64,000 nucleotides of DNA from Garcia nutans (taxonomy: Eukaryota > Streptophyta > Magnoliopsida > Malpighiales > Euphorbiaceae): contig CANTUV010000004.1 in NCBI GenBank assembly GCA_947685225.1, positions 11,439,001 to 11,503,000 of the forward strand, in the 5' to 3' direction. Positions 46,676 through 56,289 of the stretch are shown here, one piece after another; within the stretch, counting starts at the first letter, position 1; each line of letters opens with the position of its first letter. The position numbers and the translations under genes are program-made. Below the pieces are notes generated by a model, which ran no database searches, was not told the DNA's origin, and saw only the letters and a list, made by a program, of their open reading frames with translations.

Positions 46676-49260
46676 ACTCAACAAACTTTCCTTAGCTTGA
46701 ATGTTGCTTTTCGATTTTACTTTCTTTAATATTTAATTTGAACAATTATGTTTTTGAAGTTTGTTTGAATAAATTACTTTCATCAAAATTTTGTTGGTCT
46801 TTATTCATTTTGGTGCTCAACCAATGAGGAATCTAGCTTGATGTTCATAAATTAATGTGTCTAGGCATCATGACTTGAATGACTTTACTAGGTGAGGGAA
46901 TTGCTCTATAGCATTGAGTTGTGTATGCTTACTTAGAGAGGGCTTCTGCATAATTACCTTTGTCTAGGTCCTAGTCAGTCTTAGAACATACTTTGACAAA
47001 CTTTCGAGGCGAAATTGAACTCTACTTATTTAAGAGAGAAATGATCTAGGTGTTGTTTGGTTAGCCAACAACTAGTATCCACCCAATTATATATCAATCC
47101 CTAATTGTCCCTTTGAGCCTTCATAAAATTTTAGCTTTCTTTTCATTGGCTTACAAACCCCAATAACCTACCCTGAGCTGTTGTGATACTTTTGACAAGT
47201 CTTATGATCATTAAGATGAAGAGGCAAGAAGATCAAAGAAAGAAATGAATACCATGAAGATAGTTGAAGTTCTCAAGACCATAAGAGTGGTTGAAGTTCT
47301 CAATACCATAAGGGTAGTTGAAGTTTTCTTAGTATTTCCAATATATCAAGATAACATCAGAGTAACAAATGATTTATCCCTGTTAAAGAAGATTTTTGTT
47401 ACTCCACTCATCCATTATTGGAAGCCCAAGTTGGTACAAACAAGACAACTCTTTTAGAGCTAGAACCAAACAAAAAAAAAACAAAAAAAAACAACAAACA
47501 AACAAAAAAGAAGAAGAAAAAGAAAAGAAAAAAAAGAAGAAAAAAGAAAAGAAAAAAGAAAAAAAAACCTAAAAAGGCGGTTCAGAAAGCCAACTGAGTT
47601 CTCTTTTACCTGAAGCAGCAAAAGGCTTCCATTTGGTTTATAAGGACATTTTGACTTGAATTGGTCCAACCCAACCAAAGATTCAATCAAAATTGGAGAA
47701 AAAAGGAGGAAGACCATCCAGTTCTTGAAAGTTCTGTACTTGATAGTCCTACAAGAAAAAAGGACAAAATGATAAAAGAAAGGGAAGAGTAAGGAAAGAG
47801 AAAGAAAAGGGAAGAGTAAGAAAAATAAAGAGGAAAGAAAAGGGAAAAGAAGAAAAGAAATGAATTTGGGTCTTAAACTTTTTGCAAGGGCAAAGACTGT
47901 CCTAATCAAGATCCAGATTAATGCCAAGAAGACAGAAAGAATTTAGAGTCTAGCAAGATTGCTCCCAACTGCCTAAAGTTCAAATAAGAAATTTGCAGTG
48001 TGAGGGTTTGTCCATTGTGTCACATCAGCTCCTATCTCAAAATGGCCTTCATTTAACCCATGTCCCTCATAGACCCCATTTCAAGCCTATCAAAGACCTG
48101 TTGATCTCTCTTGATAGGTAGAGTCTATTAGTGGAGATAGTTTGGATAAGAATGCATATGAGATAGACAATATTTAAACTCAAATGAGACCTTTGGCTGA
48201 GTAATGTGTATGTGCCTATCTGAAGTGCAACAATTCTTGCTTAAATAGAAATAATTCCAGAGTTTAGTACGGTAACTAGGGTTGTCATGTTATAGATATG
48301 TTAATTTGGAAAAATCAAGTCCTGAGGTACATTGACATTGATTTGGCAAAGCCAACATTTGATTTCAAAATCAAAATTAAAAAAAAAATAAAAGAATAAA
48401 AATAAAAGAAGAAAAGAATAAAAATAAAAATAAAAATATTTTTGTCATACAAAGCCTTCAAGCTAAGGGGAGTATGTTGAACTGTCGAATCTCCAAAGGA
48501 CACATTGGGCAAAGGAAATGATTATTGACAAAGTTATGAAGAAACTACCAACCGAAATGTTGAAATATAGTTTGAAATGGATGCATCCCTGACTCTGCTG
48601 CTTAGGGTCTCCACTACTCATGTTTTCAACATCTTGAAGATAAAAGCAAAAAATGCAAAGCTTTCAATCATTCCAATGCAAGACTTGAACAAGCGTCAAA
48701 AAGTAACCAATGTGAACACTTCTGTTGATCACCTTGGTCTGTGAGTCGATGGAATGACTATGGTATTATCATACAAATCATGCATACATGAGCATATCAC
48801 ATCACACTTTCTTGTCTTGTATTATCTATTCTTTATCAAAGTGAACAGCAAACACTCTGTGAAGTAAAGAATTAAAAGAAGATGTCAAATCAGGGGGGGC
48901 ATGGAAAGCCTGTTTGCTTATGGAAGTTCCAGTAGTCTTGCAAAGAGAAGAAATACATGCTTGTGTGAAGAACTAGACAACAAAAACATCAATCAAAACT
49001 TGCATGGAAAAAATCTTTGGTTTAAGCCTACACAGGGGGCAAAGTTTCTCCTTTTTAATTTTTTGAGTTTATATACCAAATATTTTCAAACTTACTTGTA
49101 TTTTGCCACACTTGGAAGCAAGGAGAAGTTATGAGGGCCAACTAAAAATAGCTGAATTTTTGCGAAAGGAAGAACAAAAGAATGGAACAACAAGTTAAGC
49201 CAGAATCCTCAAATAATAAAAGGTCAATAAAATAAAATTCAAATCTCGAGTCAAAGTACC
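46676..49260 (+). other. Post-gag non-coding region of element B
   Basis: There is no RT, protease or integrase motif. Two purine-rich, C-poor tracts stand out: 47463-47573 (A/G-rich with many AAAGAAGAAA lines) and 47757-47862. At 47252-47340 a line with GTTGAAGTTCTCAA is repeated three times about 33 bp apart. An A/T-only stretch occupies 48370-48440. Weak resemblance to the 3' regions of Tat elements is inferred from position only. Confidence 0.6.
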
Positions 49261-50305
49261 CAGTTTAGGATCGAGCATCCAAATCCAGTTTAGGATCGAG
49301 CATCCAAATCCAAATTAAGATTGAGTATCTCAATCCAATTTAGGATCGAGTATCCAAATCCAGTTTAAGATCGAGTATCCAAATTCAGTTTGGGATCCAG
49401 TATCCAAATCCAGTTTAGGATCGAGTATCCAAATCTAATTTAGGATCGAGTATCCAAATCCAGTTTAGGATCGAGTATCCAAATCCAATTTAGGATCGAG
49501 TATCCAAGTCCAGTTAGGATCGAGTATCCAAGTCCAGTTAGGATCGAGTATCCAAATCCAGTTTAGGATCGAGTATCCAAATCCAGTTAGGATCGAGTAT
49601 CCGAATCCAGTTTAGGATCGAGTATCCCAATCGAGTTTAGGATCGAGTATCCGAACCAATCCAGTTTAGGATCGAGTATCCGAACCCAGTTTAGGATCGA
49701 GTATCCAAATCCAGTTAGGATCGAGTATCCGAATCTAGTTAGGATCTAGTATCCGAATCCAGTTTAGGATCGAGTATCTGAATCCAGTTAGGATCGAGTA
49801 TCCAAATCCAGTTATGATCGAGTATCCGAATCCAGTTTAGGATCGAGTATCCAAATCCAGTTTAGGATCGAGTATCCAAATCTAGTTTAGGATCGAGTAT
49901 CCAAATCTAGTTAGGATCGAGTATCCCAATCCAGTTTAGGATCGAGTATCCGAACCAATCCAATTTAGGATCGAGTATCCGAACCCAGTTTAGGATCGAG
50001 TATCCGAATCCAGTTAGGATCGAGTATCTAAATCCAGTTACGATGGAGTATCCGAATCCAGTTTAGGATTGAGTATCCAAATCTAGTTAGGATCGAGTAT
50101 CCAAATCCAGTTAGGACCGAGTATCCCAATCCAGTTTAGGATCGAGTATATGAATCCAATTAGGATCAAGTATCCAAATCCAGTTAGGATCGAGTATCTG
50201 AATCCAGTTAGGATCGAGTATCCAAATCCAATTTAGGATAGAGTATCCGAATCCAGTTAGGATCGAGTATCCAAGTCTAGTTTAGGATCGAGTATCCAAA
50301 TCTCT
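49261..50305 (+). repeat. Minisatellite, 24-25 bp unit, about 42 copies
   Basis: The consensus is CAGTTTAGGATCGAGTATCC followed by AAATC, 25 bp, with 24-bp units that lack one T. Each unit holds the inverted repeat GGAT-CGAGT-ATCC. Longer variant units (GAACCAATCC) occur near 49655 and 49955, about 300 bp apart in the same local order, so part of the array was duplicated as a block. The array sits between gag and the polypurine tract. Confidence 0.95.
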
Positions 50306-50390
50306 CGGGTCAGAACCTAAAACCTCAACCCTTTCAAAAATTAAGTTTTATTGCTTTTTACTCTCTTTCACTAAAATCTCAGATCATTCA

Positions 50391-50404
50391 AGCAGGGGGC
50401 AAAC
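50391..50404 (+). promoter_or_regulatory. Polypurine tract of element B
   Basis: AGCAGGGGGCAAAC abuts the 3' LTR start TGTAGAACC. Confidence 0.82.
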
Positions 50405-52672
50405 TGTAGAACCTTAATTTTTGACCCAGTCCGGTCCAATATATTTTAATTAGTCCAAAATTATTTTTGTGTTGTCCAATATGTTTTAATTAGTCCAAAA
50501 TTATTTTTGTTATCTTAATTAAATAATATTTGCTTTAGTATTTAATTTTTATAAAAAATAAAAAAAATAAAAAATAAAATAATAAAAAATAAAAATAAAA
50601 ATCGGAGACGGAAAAATTGGCGACGAAAAAATCATCGTCGAAAATCATCATTGGACGAAATGACCATGGGCCAATTCGCCCGCAGGAGTTTCCTGTGGGC
50701 GAAATGGCCAAAGCCATTTTGCCCGCAGAATTTTTCTGTGGGCAAAATGGCCTGCAGGCCAATTTTTGCCCCGCAGCCAGCTGCGAAAGCTTTTTTGCCA
50801 GTGCAATTTTTTCGCAGCAGTTTTTTTCGCCAGCAAAATTTTTTCGACGCAAATTTTTTTGAAACCAAATACAATTAGGTTTCGGTTTCCTTTTCTTAAT
50901 TAATGTTAGATTCCATGAATAGCTAAAATTATTCATAAAAAAACTTCTATAAATAAGCACTAAAACAACACATTAGGGGGGGAAATTGAGGAGGAAAACT
51001 TTGAAAGATTTGAAGAATTCCTTCTGGCAGTGAAATCGATCAGACTTATTGAGAGAAGCAAACAAGCAATTTAATTCATCAAAGGCAGCAAAGCTTGTCT
51101 TTGTTCTTGTTCATCCAAGAAGAAATTTTTGGTGGAACCAACAAACGGAGGTATGAATGTCTAATTTCTTCACAGTAGCTTAAATAATTCAATTGTCTCT
51201 TTTGATTCAAAAAAACCTAGAACTTTAATTTACCTTTTCTAAAGCTTAAAAACCTTAATTCGTTTATTTGTTTTCCAAAAATCTTAAAATTGTTATTTTT
51301 GTTTCTTCAAAATTTACCAAAACCCTTATTTGAATCTATTTCTTTTCAAAACCCTAAATTGAATTTGTTTCTTTCCACAAACCCTAAAATATATCTTTTC
51401 TGTTTCTATAAACCTTAAATCGTTTTGTTTATTTTCATAAAGTTTCATAAAATTATCAATTGTTTTTCCAAATTCTAAAATCTAAAGCATTCTCCGAAAC
51501 CCTAATTCTAAAATTCTAAAACCCTAATTCAACTTCAAAACCCAAAACAGTAAACCTTAACTCCCTTAAAACCTTAAACCCTAATTTTTCTAAACCCTAA
51601 TCCTTTAAACATTAAAACCTTGTAAACATAAATATTAAAATTCAAACACAGTAAGCCTAAAAACCGTAATTCAGTAGCTAATAATCATAAATCCAATATT
51701 TTAAAGTGTTCAAACCCTAATTTCATGATTCCACTTCTCAAGCACTAATTTGGTTAATCAAAGAACTTTATCAACCTCTTAAATTCTAAAACTTTGCTCC
51801 ATTTCAATTCTTTTAAAATTTACAGTAGCTTGAACCCATAAATTCCAAAACACTAAACACATGAAATAAAGAATCTTAAATAGAAACAGTAGCCCTAATT
51901 TGAATCTTTATTTGCCTTATTCAATTTTATATTTGATTATGCTTTGATTTATTTTATATGCTTTAATTTATTTTTGTTCAATGCTTGGTTTATTTAATTT
52001 ATCATGGATGGATGTTTACTTTCTATTGATATTTAATACCTTTGATGAATGATTTATTTATGATGAATGGTTATTTACTTTTATCGATTTATTTAGATTT
52101 CCAAATGTTGTAAGAGGTATGTTTCCACTTGGTGGGTACCTCATTAGTTAAATATCATGTAATTTAAATTGCTTTTTCTATTTTAGGACCAATGTAAAGG
52201 ACATGTTTCTACCTTTTGGTGGGTGTCCTATCTAGGCATGAATTATGTAAGGGCATGGTTCCATCTTCGGATGGGTGTCCATTTATTTTTTTTGCTTGGA
52301 CATTGTTTTGATTTTCAATATATCCATGCTTTTATTTTAATTATTGTGTGTAATATGGATAATATAGTTATAATTAAGAATTTTATAATATTAAGACCTA
52401 TAAAGGAGGCCGGTACCAATGAACTGGGCGTTGTGGGGGTGCTGGGCCATTTCTTACTTTCTCCACACGTACCTAACTTTTCGAACCCATTAGGGGGTTG
52501 GGGATTCCTTAGGAATCGAGTCATCCACCCCTTTCTTTTTCCCGGCCCATCTGGGTGGCGAATCCATTTTCTTCGGACCTAGGTCCGTGTTCTCTAAGGC
52601 CCCGAGCCTAAACAGTACCAAAGTCATAAGAACCATTCCACCGGGATTGGGGGCAAAAATCCCCACTCACAA
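50405..52672 (+). repeat. 3' LTR (2268 bp) of element B
   Basis: It starts TGTAGAACC and ends CCCACTCACA, flanked by ATGAT. It contains a foldback cluster at 50669-50760, the TATA box at 50948-50955, AAACCCTAA motifs at 51310-51730 and the uninterrupted site CCACT at 51731-51735. Confidence 0.93.
50669..50760 (+). repeat. Foldback cluster in element B 3' LTR
   Basis: GCCATTTTGCCCGCAGAA (50713-50730) pairs with 50734-50751 over 18 bp with one G-T wobble and a 3-nt loop. To its left 50669-50687 pairs with 50691-50709 with two mismatches. To its right GGCCTGCAGGCC (50749-50760) is a perfect palindrome. The element A LTR has a related, less perfect hairpin at about 31853-31890; the element B 5' LTR lacks this cluster. 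Confidence 0.85.
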
Positions 52673-52677
52673 TGATA

Positions 52678-53491
52678 TTTATGATTATATTTTCTTATTA
52701 AAATTGCTTGGTTGTGATTTAAAGAGAGCTTGAGTGGTTATTAAAGGTTGACTTTGCTCTTCTTTCTTCATCTTCTTCTTTCTTCTTTTTGGTTAGCTGA
52801 CCACCACTATTGATAGGAGGGAAAGAGAGATTTTTTTCTTCCAAACTCAAGATTGAAGGGTGTTTCAAGTGATCAAGTTGGAATTCTAAAGGTTTTCATC
52901 ATTTTTGGTAAGTTTCCAACTTGTTTCCTTGGTTTTCTTTTGAGTTTGTGTTTTGAGCTTGGTGTATGGTTGTTGATGATATGTGTATGTTTGATTGTGG
53001 TGTGTTTGAGAGTGTTTGGTCATACTAACTTTGATTTTGGGGTTAGTTTGAAGGAAAGGTTAAGTTTGGTGATAAAAAGCAAGTGTCGTGTATTGTGTAT
53101 GTGTTGAGTTGTGATGATGATTGTGATTGGTGTTTGATGCATGAAATAGAGTTGTTTTGATGTTATGCAAGTTTAGTATGGTTTATTGATGTGTTTGGTT
53201 AAGTTTGTTTGGAATGAAAGATGGTAAAAGAAAGAGGTTTGTTGAATGTGATGTTGTTGTTGCCAGAATCAGGATTTTTGGCCTGACATGACCATGAACA
53301 CGGCCAAGTCTTTGGGCGTGTCAATGGTTCTATTTTCTGAATGGGTGACACGACCAGTGATACGCTCATGTCACTGAGGGTGTCACAACTTCTGTGTTGT
53401 AGTAATATTAACATGACCAGTGACGCGCCCATGTCACTGAGCATGTCATAGCTACTGTGATGTTGGTGGATTGACACGACCAGTGACACTC
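52678..53491 (+). repeat. Second piece of the plus-strand Tekay-like LTR
   Basis: It continues 39690-39906 after removal of element B. The plus strand is C-poor, the mirror of the minus-strand copies. From 53282 a tandem array of about 62-bp units begins (GACACGACCAGTGA...CATGTCACTGAG.GTGTCA). The Athila-type element interrupts the array at 53491. Confidence 0.82.
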
Positions 53492-54933
53492 TGGTGGGTG
53501 TCGAAACCACCAAAAATTAATTAACCTACTTTAATGATTTTGTGTATAGTAATAAGTAGGGTCGATTCCACAGAGACTGAATTGTGTCACTTGATTTTGC
53601 TAAAAATAAAGGGGGGTTTAAAATGCAATTATGATAAATAACTTAAATTCAATGAATAAAAAGATCAGCTCAAAGAACGTTCATAATTCACTGCATAATT
53701 TGATCACAGACAAAACATATGATTTTATTTTAGATTAAATACTTAACATAGATTTATTCAAAAGCAAAATAAATCTTCCACTTCCCTATATTCATCAATT
53801 AAAGCCCAGCACTTTTATTGAATCTAGTTATTAATTGAATTGGTATTAAGCAATCCTCAACAAATTAATAACTGCATTGCAACAGGAAGTAGTTAAGCTT
53901 GAATAATAATTTATGAAGCATAAATCATTTAATTCACCCTATTGTTTCTTTAGGTTTTTATTAAAAACTTGGATCATAATTAATAAAACCTAATTGCTAC
54001 TAGTATCACTCTTCATAACAATTACGGATTAAGAAGAATGATTAGCAATTAATCATAATAAACGATCAACTATTAGACCTTCTTAGTTGAATATTTATCA
54101 TATTAAAAACAATAATATAATGAAACAATAAATATTTAATCAAAATAAAGAAATTATAACCTGGCCTCACAAATTACGCAAATGAACTTGAAGTCTTTGA
54201 GCTAAATTTAAAACTTAGCCACTCATGTTGTGGCTTACAACAACAAAATACAAAGAAAATTAATAAAACAACAAGGGAGAGGAGATGATTTCAGATGGGA
54301 TCCTCCAAGGCATACAAATGAAGGTATTTATAGCCAAGCTTGGCTGTACAAAGCGGTTTAATAATTAAAATGCCACCTAATTTCATCATTATTGCATTGC
54401 TGTAATGGACAGCATGTTTGCCACCAACTTCAGTCTCATTTTCGTGCACATTAGTTGATTCCCAGCCTCTAGAATAATTTTTTCCTTTTAGGTCTATCTA
54501 TTAGCTTTCCAAATCATATTTTTATGTCCAATTTGGACATCCACAACTCATCTTATGATTTTAATACTAAAGGTGGTGCAGATCAGATGGACAGCATGGC
54601 TGTCACCACTTTCAGTCTCTTTTTTTGTCCACATTCCTTCATTATTAGCATCTGGAGTATTTTTTTTTTCTTGTAGGTCTGTTCATTAGCTTTTAGTTGA
54701 GTCATTTTTCACCCAAATTGGAGACCTACAAATTAAAATATCCTTTAAAAATCAAGGCAACGGTCAAATTTATTATAATGCTGAAATTTCTTTATTTTAA
54801 AACATTTATTCACAACACTCTTAAAATAAAATCTATTTTATTTAAAAACACTTTATTTGCATAAATTAAGCTTCAAATAACTCAAAACAATTAAATATAA
54901 TGAAAATAAAAATATATAAATTTGTATTTATCA
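53492..54933 (-). repeat. 3' LTR (1442 bp) of the Athila-type element
   Basis: The plus-strand ends are TGGTGGGTGTCGAAACCACC and TATTTATCA; in element orientation TGATAAATAC...CACCCACCA. The TATA box (minus) is at 54325-54332 with an adjoining palindrome 54332-54345. Confidence 0.94.
54325..54345 (-). promoter_or_regulatory. TATA box and adjoining palindrome, Athila 3' LTR
   Basis: The minus strand reads AGCCAAGCTTGGCT, a perfect 14-bp palindrome, running into TATAAATA. The 5' LTR has AGCCATGCATGGCT at the same place (62548-62561), also perfect. Confidence 0.75.
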
Positions 54934-54945
54934 AATTCCCCCACA
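54934..54945 (-). promoter_or_regulatory. Polypurine tract of the Athila-type element
   Basis: The minus strand reads GTGTGGGGGAATT next to the LTR start TGATAAAT. Confidence 0.85.
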
Positions 54946-56289
54946 CTTATTTTATGCTTGCCCTCAAGCATAGTTTGAAATTTCTCTTAATCTTCTTAAG
55001 GCATGCTCTATTAAAATTAACAAGTTATATTTAAAAGAATTTTTATATTTTTATTTCTCTTAAAATATTTTATAAGATTTTTTTTCAAAAATTGTAAAAT
55101 TAAACATATGTGCTAATTACAAAGATTTAACAGTCTCACATCTCACCAAACTCTCATGTGTTTAATTAGGGTGATAAATACTCTCAGCGTTCAACTGTTT
55201 TTAGTAGAAAAATCACCATAGGCTTGCTCTTTTGATCTAATCTCCACTACTATAGCCAACTAATTAAAATCAAAAGGTCTTTATTTTGGTTGTAATGGGG
55301 CTTGGGTAGTAGGTATGATAGAGGTATTTTTTTTTGAAAGGCAGAAATGTTTATTGATTTGCTTAGAATAAGCAAACAAGAACAAGCATAATTGTGCTGT
55401 AAAGCAACAACTTGTGCAACCAAAAGAGAAGAGTACAAAAGTAAGCACAAGAGATGGCATAATTGTGCCATGAAATATTGAAAGCAATAATGGGATTTGA
55501 AGTCAGCACAATTGTGCTGAAAACAACTCATGCTTGTGCTACTCTAGTAAAGCTCAAAATTTTAAATTTTTTTTTGTCTTTTTCTTTTTCTTTTTTCAGA
55601 AGAAGAACTAGATAAAATTCTCATAGGTACAATAGGAAGAAAGAAAAAAAAATGTATATATTGAATGGCTCAAAATGGCTATCTAAGGGTTTAGTAAAAG
55701 GGTAGGCTTTTAAAGCTAAATGGTTAAACCTAATTTGCCTTAATCACTTTTTAATTAGGGAGCTAATTATGGTAATCTCAAGAAGATACAAGAGCAAGTT
55801 ATAGGACTTTTTACCAAAAACGTGAACTCTCTCTCAAAAAAAAAATAATAATAAAGTGTTCGGGCTCAAAACTTACTTGTTTATTTGTAAATCCAAAGTA
55901 ATTAGCATCAATTTAATTGAACTATTGAAGAAAAAATAAAAGAATATTTAATAAGAAATTAAAATGATACTAATTCTTTTAATTATAATTTGTTATTTTT
56001 AATAAAGCATGCTAATAAAAGATCAAGTTTTTTTTTTTTAAACTTTGTATAATTTTTTTTTGTTTTTTTTAAAGTGAAAATACTTCCAAGTGAAAAATCC
56101 TCCCCCACACTTAAAACTTACATTGTCCCTAATGTAAAATCAAATGCAGACAAAATATTACTAAAAATAAGTAAAACAAAGTGAGAAAGAAAACAAATCT
56201 GTTTGTGGCTAGATAGCCGTCATGGGTTGCCTCCCAAGTAGCGCCTTCGTTTAATGTCATTGGCTCGACATCTTTATTTATTTATTTTT
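54946..56289 (-). other. Post-integrase region of the Athila-type element
   Basis: There is no convincing ORF. In many Athila elements an envelope-like gene lies here; none is visible. Positions 55385-55545 carry several CATAATTGTGC / CACAATTGTGCT lines, short palindromes around AATT. Long T or A runs occur at 55326-55335, 55567-55576 and 56031-56070. Confidence 0.65.

Larger units (their letters stand above)
39907..52672 (+). mobile_element. Tat/Ogre-type element B, complete ends, gag but no pol
   Basis: Two LTRs (39907-44318, including a nested solo LTR, and 50405-52672) are flanked by the perfect duplication ATGAT (39902-39906 and 52673-52677). Primer site (44320) and polypurine tract (50391-50404) are present. 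The internal region has a decayed gag, then about 2.6 kb without ORFs, then a minisatellite. No protease, RT or integrase motif is visible, so it is non-autonomous and would have needed enzymes from a relative such as element A, with which it shares primer site, Gag and LTR ends. Confidence 0.93.

Noticed and set aside
47460..47927. A 155-codon minus-strand ORF rich in Phe and Leu
   Set aside because: It is the reverse of A/G-rich low-complexity tracts; no domain, and its composition explains its length.
49261..50305. Regular short repeats that could suggest a CRISPR array
   Set aside because: There are no unique spacers; units are head-to-tail and 24-25 bp long in a plant element, so it is a minisatellite.
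50713..50751. A MITE or microRNA precursor
   Set aside because: The hairpin has no target duplication of its own and is part of the LTR; a small-RNA role cannot be judged from sequence alone.
50535..50960. A 141-codon minus-strand ORF in the element B 3' LTR
   Set aside because: It overlaps the foldback cluster, has overlapping open frames on both strands because of the inverted repeats, and is not kept in the 5' LTR.
52223..52582. ORF in the LTR of element B, with relatives at 33483 and 43993
   Set aside because: It is shared because the LTRs are homologous; it sits between TATA box and primer site and differs by frame breaks, so it is probably untranslated leader.
54946..56289. Envelope-like gene after Athila integrase
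   Set aside because: No ORF above 100 codons, no signal peptide or membrane span in the region.
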